This document shows, one piece after another, positions 24,901 to 38,607 of a DNA stretch of 64,000 bases. The stretch lies in assembly GCF_020085105.1 (NCBI RefSeq), contig NC_058045.1, positions 5,966,333 to 6,030,332 of the forward strand, in the 5' to 3' direction. Position numbers and translations under genes: made by a program. Source of the DNA: Siniperca chuatsi (Eukaryota; Chordata; Actinopteri; Centrarchiformes; Sinipercidae). How positions within the stretch are numbered: position 1 is the stretch's first letter; every line of letters starts with the position of its first letter. Under the pieces are notes generated by a model. The model was not told the origin of the DNA. It worked only from the letters and a program-made list of their open reading frames with translations, and did no database searches.

Positions 24901-27900
24901 GAAAGGCACTTACACCTACTTTATTGATGGTGTAGCTTTTCTGAGTGATCACATTCAGACAAAACTTTTAAGCAAATAGATACCAGCTGATCAAATGCTC
25001 TTGAAAATATATTGTATTTGTTCCAGGAGGGAAGTCAATAAAAAGCTTCTAATACCTAAACTGCCATCCTTATACAAAACCAATAATGATTATATGCTAG
25101 TTGATAGCAACGTCCTCCAAATGGTCTTGATTTAACCGACAACTTTTAGGTCACTGGTCAGCCTCAGTATCTCTAGATCACCCTTCTGCCAGAGTTACAT
25201 TCAACAACAGTTTTGCCAGGCTAGGACATGTTACCTGTTCATTTCTTTTCAGAGATGGCATAAGCTTTGGTGAGCCTGGGAGGACGGGTCGGTTTGACAT
25301 GACCAGAAACTCTAGAAACTTTAGTAACTCCAAGTTCTTAAAGATGTGCTGAAAATACCTGTCAGTGTGGATGAGTATGACCATATCAGCGTGGATGTCT
25401 ATAGTTAATCTGTAGGGCTGGGTATCCCGAGGCAGTACTGTACCAGTTTGTACCAGTTTTAATATTAAGGCATGAAAACATTTTGCAAAGCATTAAAATG
25501 CTGGCAGACATGAGATCACAGTCGTATTTAGCTGTATCTGCATGTGTAAGAGTTGGTGTTTTTTTGAATGTACAAGATAAATATATGTCTGGAAGCAAGT
25601 GCATTGCCAGCCTACCTGTGGGTCAGACAGCCGTCCGAGGTCGGGGTAGAGATAGAAGTGGATTCCCCTGGAGGCTCCTGGTAAGGTGACCCCTCTGATC
25701 AGCAGGACCAGTAGCATAGCATAAGGGAAGGTGGCTGTGAAGTAAACCACCTGCAGGGAAACAGTAGCACTTCCTAATCAGACATACAGTATGCGTCTGC
25801 AAGATTTCTGACAATGCCTCCCTTTCTGAAATTCTTCCTTCTCCAATAGTGTGTTAGGGCTAAAATGTGACTGTTATATCGTATGTTATCTGTGACAATC
25901 ATGTTTTAAAAGGTTCTGCAAAAATAAACTATTTTACTTTTTGTGTTTGGTGTTCTGGATTTTCAGTTGATGAGATTTGAGGTTCAGTAGTTGCCAATCT
26001 TTGTGCATTTAGCCATTGTGGCAAACACTGATTATGCTAGCTGCCCAGTTTGTGTATTATTTATTCTTATTTATTCTTTCTGCTTCCACTTCCTGCATGT
26101 GTGAGGAAAGACCTAACCGCACAGCAAGCATATATCAATCAAAACCAGAGCAAAAAAAGCATAAAAGGTGCTTTATATAAGAAACGCTGCAGAGTACTGT
26201 CAAAAGATATGATCTGACTCTCTTATCAATACTGTACAGTGAATATCAGTCTGTCATGAATGGAGGAGAGTTTTCACCTTGCCAGTAGACTTGACTCCCT
26301 TCCAGATGCAGAAGTAGCAGATGACCCATGCAATGGCCAGACAGACAACCAGATCAGAATTCAGAGTGCCAATGTGATCAATACCCGAGGAAATTCTCAG
26401 CACTCTTCGCCTGGGACACACACACAAATAGGACAAACATTAGAAACGTTTTGTCTAGTCTTAGAATTCATATACTACATTCATGTGTATTTATGCTCAC
26501 AACGTTTCCAGTATATTCCAGGAACCAGTAAAAGTTGTATCTAGTCAAACAATCATACATTTTTAAAACAAGCCAAAAAATCTGGTATGATTTAAGATGG
26601 AATACAAGATTAAATTACTTGTTAAGTTAAATATTTGGTGAACATTTTGGCACCTAAGGCCATTTGAGGACATGGCCAAACAAAAAGGCACTTACTCCCA
26701 GAACTCAATGACAGGAGAGGTGGTGTTCTCATGGTGATTGATGGAGCTATTCCCCCTCTGAAATGCCATACAGGAATCTTGAATGAAGGAAAGACAAAAA
26801 GACATTCAGTCCTGTGAAGAAATCCAAGCTTTCTCTGAGGTTTCCAAGTTACACACAGGCAAGTGAAATAATGCCACCACTGAGACGGAGGAGTGAAATG
26901 GTGCAGGAACATTCGCCCCCTTAAGATAAAATCAAACTATAAATTAATGAAATGAGGCAAAATTTCACGGTGATCCATCCAATAGTTTTTGAGAAATTTC
27001 ACAAAAAAATCCAATATGTAAACCTCATTTTGACGCGATAGGAAAAGACAAGGAAACACCAAAGTCATTAGGACTCATCATCTGTGGACCATGAATGTCT
27101 GTTGAAAATTTCACGGCAAATAGTTGTTGAGATATTTTAGTTTGGCCAAATGTGTTGGATCGACAAACGGACGTTGCCATTCACGTGAGACTAAAATGTT
27201 TATTCAGACCTCCATAAGCGTGTCAAAATGGAGACCTGGCTATACCTGATTAATGATTACACACAGAGCGCATCTTCTGCTTTTGTGCATAGTGTCCTGT
27301 GTCTCACCTGTGTTCCAGGTGTTGTTGCAGGAGGCCCAGGGCAGATCCCAGGTGAAGGAGTTGGACAGGTAGAAGATGGCCCAGGCTAACACAACGATGT
27401 AGTAGATGTTAAGCAGAGCAACAATCACCTGGGTGGCATAACCCACTCCTGGAAAAAAAAAAACATCACAGTATTTTTTTTTTTTTACTGAACAGTAAAA
27501 TGCTGCCATTATTAGAACTTTTTGGGGAGAAAGCCATTTTCGGATTAAAATGCAACCATCCAGCTTGTTTTAAAATATGGGGGTTGGGGTGGGAGTTGTG
27601 ACCAAAGAGAAACTCTGCATTGTGGCTTTGATCACCGAAGTGTTTGCAGTGGGGCTATCTTAATTTACTGAAATTTTCACACAATATGTTTCACTGTCCC
27701 CTATTGTCACCTGGAACTCAGCAGCAGTACCATGTGACTGAAGTATATGTTTAGCTACTGAATGTATGTGACATGGGACTATATTTTTGATTTTATTCCA
27801 CAGAGGTATGCTTTAATATACTGTAGCTCCACATCTTGTATTGAGGAACCTGCTGGTCCTTTCTGTCTGCACTATGCCTCAAAAGCAGCTTGGACGGCAT

Positions 27901-30900
27901 TAGACAAGCCCACCTGGAGTCACAGTGAGTGTACTGTTGTTTGGTTGCAGTGTTGTATTTGACTGCAGTCTGAGAACACTACAAATTCGATTTAATTTGC
28001 AATATAACCGTGGCTTCACATGTAAGCAATGACTGTAGTTTATGAATGATTGTGTCATTGATTATGTGAAATGATTTTCAATTCATGACAAGAGCTCCCT
28101 GACGGTTCCATTCACTATAGACAAAGAGGCATAATTTAACCTAAAAGCACATCTTTGCAGTATTTGATTAAACCCAGCCATCCTCAGCTCACTGCTGCTG
28201 CCCTTTCAAATGATTGCATCACTATAGAGTAAATTAAATGCAGGATAAAATATAATAGGCACAAATTTTAAGTTGAACGCATGTTCCTGTGTGGGTTATG
28301 ATTTGGCTGATTAGAGACTTATTTTAAGGCAGAAAATGGAACATTAGTCAGTGCTGGTTGCTCGCCAGCCGTTACAACTACATTCATCACCATCCCACAT
28401 CTGTATGCATACTGGTTGTTTGACAAACCTGCATTCACACAGACACACACAAAGTCACACATATACTGCATGTACACAAATGCACATAGTGTACACAGAA
28501 AGGGATACATATACATAAGCACATTGTACACATGTCTGAAATTCCTCTTTCATCCCACACAGACATGTTTAGATGTTGCCACTGGTCTGTCCTCATAAAT
28601 CTGTGTGGTGCACAAGCAGCTCATTGTTTCAGAATACCACACATACTGTGATCATTAGATCCTTACATATTTACATGCAAAACACCATGAAGATGGATGA
28701 TCCCCCACATATAAACTTTTACAAAGCACAGGAAATATCTTAGTTATGTCATAAAAGTGTAAAATAAACAGGTCTTGGGAGTGCATGGCTCTAAAAGTTC
28801 TAGGCTGAAGAGTTTGATCCACTCTTGGTGCTGTGATTTTGACATCATTAAACATCCATCAAATTATCTTTCTTGAGAAAATAGGTAGATTACCTTCAAA
28901 CAATGGGCAGATTTTCCTCCAGCAGGTGATGCCTCCCTCACTGGTGTACTGACCCAGAGCTGTCTCCAGGAAAAAGACAGGGATCCCACAAGCAAACAGG
29001 AAGATGAGGTATGGGATGAAGAAGGCACCTGTATAAGCACACAGATTAAAGGAACAGTTCACTCAGCTACCTTCGATATGCTCTCAAGCAATGTAGAGTA
29101 GTAGTAGTAGTAGTGTCTATCTATCTTGTGTCTGTCTTTATTTCAAAAATAGATTTAAAAAATAACCACTTCATATATTTAAAGCAGTCTACTGGTATAA
29201 GCAAAGGTCATGAAACAAAGTCATTCAAAATATCATGTTAGTAGAAGAAATCTGAAATCATCCATGTAGTTGGCAAAATTAAAACTATTTTACTTTCATT
29301 CTTTGACAGGGAGCTCTCATGTATCAGACATTAGCTAACACGCTGCCAACATTTGTCTGGCTCTGGCTATTTTCAGTTGAACCTTGACCTTCACTGATCA
29401 CTGGATCTCCTTGGAATGGATCACATATTAACCCCACGTATTATCTCCTCCTAAGCTAATTCCAAACCGTTTCCTCTCAGAAGATCCATATAGCTGCCAC
29501 ACAATTGGTTTGCAATCAAATGCAAAAATAGAATTCCCAGAAACCTTGTTTTTGTGGTGGAACAATTTAAGATTTTTTCAACACCAAAATATGTGCAGTG
29601 TGATGGTGCAGCCAACACTGCTTTCAAAGGGAAGGAAAAAGGCTGCTACACCTACTGATTACATATCCCTACAGATCAACATGTCTGAACCAAGTGCCTC
29701 TCTCTGGTCGTAATCCAGCCACCGCACCCCTATGCTGTATATGAATAACTAAATGCAGAAACTCAAGCTTTTGTGTTGAACAGCGAGGAGATAACAAACA
29801 AGAGATAAGTCATTCCACCACTCACCTCCTCCATTCTTATAACAAAGGTAGGGAAAACGCCAGACATTCCCAAGGCCAATAATTTCTCCAGCCACTGACA
29901 GAACAAACTCAAGCTTGTTGCCCCACTGACCCCTGTCTGTCATCTTCTCCTCTGTACTGGGCACGATGTCCAGGGGCCTGCTGTGCCCATTGGAGGGTTC
30001 CACCTTGGACATGTTCTCCATGTCATCTGTGCGTCCTAAGGGTCACATTGGAAAGAGTGGAAAAGAAAAAACTTAAATTACAAAGAAGAAATGGGGCAAA
30101 AGGCATAGATATAGCCTTGCCTTTTTTCGAGCCAATCCCTTTGACAAAGAATTAAAGAGACAATCCCATGTTCTACAGCTCAGTTTTAATTGGTAAATTT
30201 TACTCATTCACCACAAGGACTGGGTCTGTCTAAAATCAATATTTAGATTTTTTTTTCTGATATCGAGATATATGTCACAATATGGTAAATATAAGCAAAA
30301 TCACATCAACAAGATTCAAATTGATGACAGTTCAATGTCATGAACTTTGTTCTGCTGTTTTGCATTACGTCAGTCAAAACTCTTTACATGTGTGAAACAA
30401 GAACTTCAATAACTAATTTTGTTAGTTTAAAATAAAAATTGCTCCAAATCATACATTTTGTAAAAGGGTAATATATGACCATATCATCACAATATGATTC
30501 AACTGACTGAATAAATGATACTATTAAATTATTGCCCTGCCCTTTTCATAGTTCTTCTGTTCTTTCACAGTCAAACAAAACAAATCTGGAAGAAATTAAG
30601 TCATGGGTTATGGAAACAAATTTCTATTTCACAGTTGCCTAGTAAAGGGGTACTTAATGAGATAACTTCTGTTATGAATTGGCGCTATATAAAAAAAAAA
30701 TTGAATTGAATTGAATTAATGTACTTAAGACCTGGAGGGAGAAAAAAGAATTTCAGGACTTTGGCTGGTTCTCAAGGAGAATTCCCTCTGTGATGTGACA
30801 AATATGCTTGTTTGTGTTTACATGAGCTACAATATATGTTACTGTGTTGGATGAGGTCAGTAATGGCTTGATGTTACATGACCTCGTTAGAAGTTAGTCA

Positions 30901-33900
30901 AGCCCTCGGCCAAGGGGCCAGTGCAGCTGAAAGAATGTCTCTCTGTGGAGGAAACAGACAGCTCACTGACTGTGCTCACTCCTGTCAGGTTGCATTAACA
31001 GGCCTCTCACCAGCCCTTCTATTACCCCTTTCCTCTCTCTGAAGCACATCATGGTCACTGCTGCAGTCCAAATTCAAACAAATTGGTCATCGGTCTGCAG
31101 GAGACATGCTCAAGCTACTTCCGTTACAAGAATACATGTGGACACCAAACCTCCTTCCCTTCCTTTATCCTTCAGACATCCACACAAACAAACGCGTTAC
31201 ATGTTGTGTGACCTGCTCTTACGGGGCCAATGAGGCTGCCTGTTTTTGTAGTTCAGTTCTGACAACAACACGGGATGGAAATCCCATTTAGCCAGAAGCC
31301 TTGTGTGAAGCCACTTTTAGGAATGTGCTCCTACTGGCAAAGGGCAGAGGTGGAGCACAAGTGTGACTCTGTGTGTGCTGTGTGCATGGGGTTGGAGGTT
31401 GGACCCGTTTTAGGAGCCAAAATCTCCAGCACTGGAGCCAAATTGTGGCCTGAGGTAAAAATAGAGCCCCTTGTTTTCAAAAGGTACTTGGTGGGAATGA
31501 AGGCTTGGTGCAACAAAAGCGGAGGAGCCCCTCTGCTCTGTGCTTGCAAATGAGAATCCTCACTGGCCTTGCAGCCAGATCACAGTTTACCTCACTTTTT
31601 CACAGCTTCTTTGTGGATGCTGGGAAGCTCAACACACAAGCCAAATACCTCACTTCAAATACAGTCCTTTTAATAGGTGAGACTAAATATGATCATTATT
31701 TGTAGTAGCATAGTCAGGCTGAAATAGTTTTCATACGTATCTGCTTACAGAACGTCAGAGAGGCACACTGTGAGAAAATATGCCAAGATTGAGAATGAGC
31801 TCATCCGGGCACAGTGGAGCTTTATCCCAGTAACCAGTGCCAACTTCACCTCTTTCTGAAAAGCTGTGGACTGACTGAGTGACTGACAGACTGACCTATT
31901 CAATGACTGACTGATCGAATGAATGTGTGGCTGACTTACTGGACATCATGTGCTCTGTTTGTCCTAATACACTCATGGCCCATAAAAGAGTACTCCACTG
32001 ATTTAGCATTGCTGCCTCAAGTTACGTAGCTTGAGGCAATTTGTCAGACTTGGGAGTCTGAAAAGCGACAGATAAAAGAATAATCAAGACTGAAGCAGCA
32101 GAGACCGAGATATCCTGACTTTTAGTCTCTAGTATGGGACAAGCTCTAAAAACACTGCATGCTACCTTTCCCATAATGCAACTCAATAACATATTTCATT
32201 AGATCCCCCACTGCCTCCTAAATGCCAACTTCCTTCAAAAACGCCACGCCTCCACTTTACAACATAAGCTTCCTAAATCTTGTGGCACCCGAGGGTTAAG
32301 ACAGCGTAACCCTGATGACATCATCAAGGTTATTTTTTTTCAAACTTTAGAAAGCTCCCTTGTGCAGAGTAAACTGAGCTTCATGTGTAAAATCAATGGA
32401 GCGCCCCTTCAACACCAAACTGAAAAGCAATGCTTCGCTGACCCCCTTGTTTAAATTTTCAGGTGTGTTGCACCCTTTGTGATAACCCTTCATGAAGGGT
32501 TATGGTCAGAAATGTGCTTTGTTGTACCTATAACCACACCCAACGGTAATGTCACAGTGTAGGCTACTGACATCATCGCAGTCATTGGAAAAAGGAAGCC
32601 GGGGTTTGAAATTAAAGAGCAGCAGACCTTGAGACGATCCACCCGGCCAGATTAAGGGGACCAGGCAGGACGGCAGGTGCTGTGATTGTCCCAGGAGGAG
32701 AGGAGGCAGGGTTGGGATGGCAGCCATGCTGGCCGAGCTTAGATTTAGGACTGCTCCTGGCTAATGTCTGGTCTGGACGAAATGGGACTCAGTCTGGCCA
32801 GGCAATGGGAAATCAGAGACTGTTGTGCCCACATCTTTACAGAGACCTGCTCCATCAACATCCCGGATCAAGCACTTGATGGGTGGACCGTGTTCTGAGC
32901 TGACAGATGCTTGGTGCTCGAATGCAGGCAAAGTGGATGGACACTGTTTCCCAAATGTCAAGCTTTTTATGTGAAGATGGAAACCACATTATCATCACTA
33001 TCTGTACTTTGTACACTTAGGTCATGTAATGGTTAAATACTTTACTATGCAATACGTGATTATGTAAACACATTATCATCTGCTAAGTTGATTATTTACA
33101 AATCCAGCAGATACAGAGGAACATTATCATTCATTTGGAGTAGTTTTTCTGGCCTCCAGTCAAATGTAAGTCCAATATTCCCTCATCATTTAGCTTACCT
33201 TTTGTCCACCAAGTCCTTTAGCTACTAAATGATCCACTATGCACACTAACTTCACTAGCTAGTTGCTTTGGCTGGCTGTCGTTTGGTTGAGCAGGTGGAG
33301 TACTATGAATTTATCAGAGCTTTTTTGCCGGAAACAGCTGCCTGCTGCGGCTGGAAACAAGGTTGATGAGAGCAGTGACAGTGAACCAAAACAGTAAAAC
33401 TGTGGGCCATAAAACCAAAACAATGAGCGGAAAGACACTGAAATGCTCTGGAGAGCTGCAGGGAACTGCAGAGTCATTTCAAGTGAACCCTATCACATAC
33501 AAGTACTCATGTGATTGATTGTTAATATAAAATGTTTCTTTTTTCTTTTGATATTACTGTCATTTGTTTAGAATTGATTCAAATCAGAATTGTACAGGTA
33601 TACCACTACTCAACCAGTGTGAGTTAAGTAGAGTCCACACTCTGATATCAAGGTGAAAGTGAAAAACCACCAAAGGGTACACTGATACTTTAGATCAGTC
33701 AGACATTAGTATGGTACTTAGGCTTATTCAAAATATCGATATACTGTACGTAGGACCAAAAGCCTGAGGATGGGAAATAATGGTCTCCCAGTCCTGTGGG
33801 TCTTTTCTGGCATCTCATGGACAAAGGCAGTAATCTGGCTCTTCCCCTAAACACGTGCAGCTCAGAGTTACATATCCATAATGTCCTTTACTCTGAAGCG

Positions 33901-34833
33901 CCCACAGTTAGATAATTAAAGGCTAATATACAACTGGATTAGTTACATAAGGTAGGGAAATCAATGTCACACGTCTATTTGTACACTGTGAAGATTTACA
34001 GTTGCAGCATGTGATACGTTGATCTGATGTGCGTCTAGATGGAGATTAGAAATGATAAATCTGGTTGTTGCAAAAAATACAAAATAACAGCAATAGCATA
34101 AAATGTGAATAAAAATGGCATCACATTTTTTAAACTATGATTTAGTTTGATTTATGAACCTTTGATGAAGTTCAATAATCTGTTTGCATTTCCTATCAGT
34201 AATTTTGTAAGTGTCATGTGTCTAAAATGGTCAGTATTTGATGTCCAAACAGATATTTTGTGATTGCAAAACAATATCTATGTTTCACTTGATATCACTA
34301 GATGTGATAAAAAAAATTATGCAAAAATGAGCTACACGTGCTTATTAAGTTATTTAGTGACTGAGGATGAATAACATTCCATACAAGCAGCTCTTGTCTC
34401 AGATCAATTAGTCCTATTTGATCTGCTTTCTGATTACAGCATGGAACAGCATGATTATCAGCATGGAATGAAGTGTGCTGCATAAAAATGTGCTGAATAT
34501 AACAACTAAGTTATAAAAGCCAAGTTTTGATTCTCGGATGCACAGTCTAGTCTTTGCACTTGAGCATGTTTGTAACACTGCCAGCCTTTCATAAACTGGA
34601 AAAAAACCATGCATGGTTTACTTGCATTGCAGAGATCTCTCAAAAAATTTAATAAGCCAGAGATCCTTTAGAAAAACAGCGTGACTGAGCATGTCTACCA
34701 ATAAATAAACTCTTAAATAAAATGTAAGATGTTGTTTATTATATCTCAGAAATAGCAATAACACTTATTATCCATCTCTGACTGGAAATACATTTAATCA
34801 CATGAGCAATAATCATAGGCACTTACCTTTCAT
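18966..34833 (-). CDS. slc6a13: GABA/taurine-type Na+/Cl- transporter (GAT2, SLC6A13-like), complete
   Basis: A 12-TM SLC6 neurotransmitter transporter that imports GABA, and in this subgroup also taurine or betaine, with Na+ and Cl-. Exons on the minus strand are: 34833-34827, 30026(or 30035)-29826, 29028-28894, 27448-27308, 26777-26696, 26410-26278, 25750-25616, 23114-23011, 22766-22642, 22354-22242, 21994-21857, 21205-21103, 20691-20591, 20310-20140 and 19130-18966. All phases join, giving 617 or 620 residues. Family marks are [20 protein letters not shown] in TM1, the EL2 loop with N-glycosylation sites (GNSS, ENTT), [18 protein letters not shown] and [16 protein letters not shown]. The C-terminus ESHC equals the PDZ-type end remembered for mammalian GAT2. 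This favours slc6a13 over slc6a11 or slc6a12, though a fish-specific paralogue is possible. The two-residue first exon is the least certain part; the Met at 30021 would give 613 residues. Confidence 0.9.
19560..19995 (+). repeat. Dispersed repeat family, copy 1 (ACTGCAGAGTCGGGTGATAA)
   Basis: It shares ordered blocks with the copies at 24420-24830 and 33075-33485. Examples are AACAGTTGCCTATTTAC, GCAGATACAGAG, TAGTTGCTAAATGCTC, TTTATCAGAGCTTT and GGAACTGCAGAGTC. All three are in the same orientation. This copy sits between the last two coding exons of slc6a13. No open frame or clear termini, so the class is unknown. Confidence 0.65.
24420..24830 (+). repeat. Dispersed repeat family, copy 2
   Basis: This copy keeps the 5' part best (ATGTCATTGCCACCTGGGGG, CACAGCACTGACATAATTAT, CTGTTGCCTATTTACGCATC, GGTCTCCACTAACTCCTGAG) and loses the 3' end seen in the other two. 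It lies in the intron between the exons at 25750-25616 and 23114-23011 of slc6a13. Confidence 0.6.
26945..27185. repeat. Dispersed fish repeat with CCAATAGTTTTTGAGA-type motifs
   Basis: The segments TCCATCCAATAGTTTTTGAG and GCAAATAGTTGTTGAGATAT, with a distal GACAAACGGACGTTGCCAT, are the blocks of a repeat common in teleost introns. It has no coding capacity and lies in an slc6a13 intron. Recognised from memory of such sequences; the class is not assigned. Confidence 0.4.
31868..31939. repeat. Degenerate (GACT)n satellite
   Basis: Short runs of ACTGACTGA separated by small interruptions, within slc6a13 intron 1. Confidence 0.7.
33075..33485 (+). repeat. Dispersed repeat family, copy 3
   Basis: Shares with copy 1 the blocks CAGCAGATACAGAGGAACAT, CAGCTGCCTGCTG, GGTTGATGAGAGCAGTGA, CCAAAACAATGAGCGGAAAG and GGGAACTGCAGAGTC. 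Same orientation. Within slc6a13 intron 1. Confidence 0.65.
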
Positions 34834-34920
34834 AATGCTGTCCAATGACAGTTTCAAGAAGAGAGTGGGACACCAAATACAGGCCTGCTGCCGTTTTAGG
34901 TTTCACTATATAACATTCAT
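34834..34920 (-). promoter_or_regulatory. slc6a13: Putative TATA-type promoter and 5' UTR of slc6a13
   Basis: Read on the minus strand, TTATATAG lies at about 34913-34906, some 75-80 bases before the ATG at 34833. A start site about 30 bases below the box would leave a 5' UTR of roughly 50 bases. Position and composition only; an upstream non-coding exon is not excluded. Confidence 0.35.
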
Positions 34921-36156
34921 GGAGGGGCGGAGATCTGAGAAACTGAAAACTTTGGTGCAGCCCGCAGTGAGATTTTCCCTCTGAGCTGCCCCTCTCTGAA
35001 GACCCCCCCACCCCTCCCACCCCACCGCCCCCTTTATCCAATTCCATTCAGACAACCCCACACACAAACACACTCACTCCCCACAGCACACTAGAGGTCT
35101 GTGCTGTCTCAGCGTGGTAGGCTGATTGCGTAACCTTTTGACATACACATTCTCCCAGGGCCTTTCTGTCCAGAGAGCAACCAGAAAGTGCGGGGGTGAG
35201 GCTGGTCGTCACACGTGTGCATGTGTGTATGTAAATGTATGTAAGTTGGTTTGAAAAAGATTTTAAGGTACAAATATGTATCATCCACAATCCTGTAAAT
35301 TTTAGATAATTTGTGCACGAGATTCACAATAAGAGTCTCCCAATATTTCAGTGTTTATTTTTCTGACTGATTGTAATTAAAACATCACTCCTGCTTCATG
35401 AAGCCCCTGCTCCAAACATATTCTTAATTCAGCCCCCCCGAAAAGAGTCTTTATTCCCTCAACTGGATTTCTTCCTCACAGACCCAGTAGCCCATTCAGA
35501 AATTTTTCCCACCGCAGGGGTCCACAGTGGCCCAGTTCAAGGTATTTGTTAGATGGTCACAATTCAGAGGGTCTTTATGGAGGTGGGGATGGGGGGAGTG
35601 ATGTGCTTCTGCTTTTCCTGTCTCAGATCTTTCAGGATTAAATCTTTTTTATAAACTCCCCACCCCCCACCTCCAATCAAATTATAATTCAAGACACGGA
35701 CACATTAGCTTTCTATAAAAATCAAGCCGTCTGCCTGACTTCAGTTTTGTGGCAGTGTCAACTTTTAATCTTTTAATGAACAACCGACCTGTTTAATCTT
35801 TTCTGAATCTGTTCATGAGTCAACAAAGCCTTGACACCATTCATTTTAGTCAAATGTTCTTTGAAATCTCTCTGCAATTTTCATCATGAGTATAGCTCCT
35901 AGCCACATACATGATGCTGCAACCCATCACCAGCAGGTCTAATTCCATTTGATGGCATGACTTCGTGGTTGTTAATCAAAAAGAATCATACACAGTACAA
36001 AATCATGACAAGGGGATGGAAACATCCTCATCCCCAGTAGTCAAATTTTCAGCTTAGTGGATAAATTCATAATCTCACAAGGGCTACAGTTCCATTTATC
36101 ACATTTCTGAAATCATTTCATGTTTCACTTCAGATTTCCGTATGTCTTTATCTTCA

Positions 36157-36564
36157 AGGAATAGTCAGACTTTTTGGGACACACTTACTTTCTTGCAGAG
36201 AGTTAGATGAGAAAATGTATACCACTCTCATATCTGTACGATAAATGTGAAGCTACAGCTAGCGACTTAGCTTAGCACAAAGACAGGGGGAAACAGTCTG
36301 TCTCTGTCAAATGCTAACAAAAATCCACCTACCAGCACCTCTAAAGCTCACTAATTAGCACATTATATCTTGTTTGTTTAATCTGTACAAAAACTGAAGT
36401 GTAAAAACAACAAGTTGTGGTTTTACAGGGCGTTATGTGCTGAACTATCAGTTTTTGTTCCAGATTAAACAAATGAGATAGACATGAGAGTGGTATCAAT
36501 CTTCTCAACTCTTGGCAAGAAAGCAAATCGAGAATTCTCTTTCTCAAAATGTCAAGCTATTCCT
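36157..36564. mobile_element. Non-autonomous DNA transposon with long inverted ends
   Basis: The left end AGGAATAGTCAGACTTTTTG, then TTTCTTGCAGAGAGTTAGAT and ATACCACTCTCAT, is mirrored at the right by ATGAGAGTGGTATCAATCTT, TTGGCAAGAAAGC and CAAAATGTCAAGCTATTCCT. The inverted arms are about 90-100 bases each. The centre (CACCTCTAAAGCTCACTAAT, CAACAAGTTGTGGTTTTACA) belongs to a very common teleost repeat. No transposase. Confidence 0.7.
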
Positions 36565-36574
36565 ATAGGACCAG

Positions 36575-36700
36575 CGTGTAGGATTTAGTAGCATCTAGTG
36601 GTGAACTGAATACCACTTGCCTTCCAAGCGTGTAGGAGAAACTCCGGTGGCTGCAAAACTCGCGAAAAACGCGAAAGGCCCTAACTATAGCTACGGGACA
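36575..36700. repeat. Fragment of a dispersed repeat (GTGTAGGATTTAGTAGCATC)
   Basis: It begins CCAGCGTGTAGGATTTAGTA and includes AGCGTGTAGGAGAAACTCC and AAAACGCGAAAGGCCC. These are blocks of a repeat frequent in perch-like fish genomes. It is truncated on the right. Recognised from memory. Confidence 0.45.
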
Positions 36701-38573
36701 ATGGATGTGCCCCTAAGTTAAAAAGCTAGAAACTATACAAAACCACAATAACTTATGCAGATTGGAAAATATTGGTTTAGCTCTGATTAAAAAATACCAA
36801 CTATTCTGGATGATAGGTACAAAGCAGGTTAAAAAAAAATCCTTTCAGCTATTATTCTTCAAGTATTCCTTTCTTCCAAATTTTATGCTAGTAGCTCATC
36901 CAGAGCCATTGTCATGCTTGCAAATGTCCATGGGGCACAACATAAGACAAAAGCAGACAAAACAACAGAAGGGGGCTCCTTAATGAACAGTATTTCTTCA
37001 TTCTGTCTGCAGCTTCCTGCTGTTCCATGACTGTACGGCCACAGGTCACTGCTCAGATTGTAGTCTGTTTACTCTGAAGGGTCCATCCTGTCTCTTCACA
37101 TCAAACTCAAATGTGCTGGTTAAATTAAATGTGTGAAAGCATCTGGTTTAAGGTCACCTAGCATGAGAAGTTGAAATTTAGTCCACAGCAGTTCAGACAT
37201 CGTGGGGGCTCACTCACGGGGCTTGTTAATGATTAATATTAGACCAGTTTGATCCAAAAAATCCAGGTCAGCTGAAGAAAACTGCATTAGATATTTTAAT
37301 TGGGCTGCATATTTGGAAAATCAAACTTCATGTTATACAACATTTGGATGCACGGATGGATGGAAGAATGACCAGATTAATACACCTCCACTCTTTCCCC
37401 ATTTTTAGGTTTTAAATGATCAGCTATAGCATATACAAACATTTACTCAAACCTTTTTCAAAAGGGGCCTTGTCAAACTAGAGGTATATTAATAAAGTAT
37501 AGTAAGTACGTACTTACATGACTGCTCATAGGAGAAATAAAAGATGGATACTTTAAACAGCCCTTAACAGACATTATGCCACTAATAACAAAATACCTAC
37601 ATTTGTAAAATGCTGCTGACTGCTCCTTCCTTTCCTTTTGTGGTGGACAACTGCTGCCTTTGACAAACAGCCAAGGAGAAAACTGGCCATGATGGCTAAA
37701 GTAGGTTAAAGATTACAGTATGTCAACACTGTGACATATACCCTCTCTGCCGAAACGGTACAGAGAGAGCTTGGAGTTAACCAGTCAACTCATTTCAAAG
37801 TCTGACGGACATTTTTCAGCTTTGTTGCTTTTAAAGGTGAATATCAGCAGAGATTTGGTTGTCATATTGTTTTAATTATACACTAGAATAACCATAATTT
37901 AACTAACTGTACAAAAAGAGGGTTCAGCTGCATTTGTATTTAGCTTTAATTCTTTGCATGAAATATGTTTTCATAGGTGTAATCATCCAAAAATGTTTGT
38001 CACAGACAATAACAAGGCTGACAAACACTTCAGAAGGTTGAAATCAATGACCAGTGTTGTCATGTCTAATATAACTGTTATAACAGTTTTGCATTCAAAT
38101 GCAGCCATTTACATCTGCCTTCATGAAGGTTTACAACTCCAATACAAAAACTATTTTTAAGGTAATGTTAGCGCTGGAGTCCAGTTAATGCTAATGAACA
38201 ATTCTCGACTATAACAAAGCCATGAGAATGGTGAATAATAATTTCAAACAACCAAATTTATTTATTTGGCAATGATAGTTCCACATTTTTTCTCATACTT
38301 CTTTTTTACAGTCATCTTAATTTTCAAACCCTCAGTACATCAGTGAGATAGTTTTTAATATGAGTAATAATATTTCTGAAGAATATACGTCATAGATCTT
38401 CAGTAGAATAAATAACAGCCATCCCTCTACTTTACCACAAAGATGTCTTTCAGCAAGATACTTAAACCCACATTCCTCAGGGGCTGAAATGATTCATTCT
38501 TGACATGGTGTTGTGGTTAAATTTTGCTATAGTACACACTAAAATAATGCCACAATAGAACCTGTGATGAGCA

Positions 38574-38607
<34 letters not shown>

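Larger units (their letters stand above)
30036..34826 (-). other. slc6a13: Large first intron of slc6a13
   Basis: About 4.8 kb between the tiny first coding exon and the first large exon. It contains the tail of a repeat (GGCGCTATATAAA near 30681 followed by GAATT units to 30718), a degenerate GACTGA tract (31868-31939) and repeat copy 3 (33075-33485). No other exon was recognised. Confidence 0.5.
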
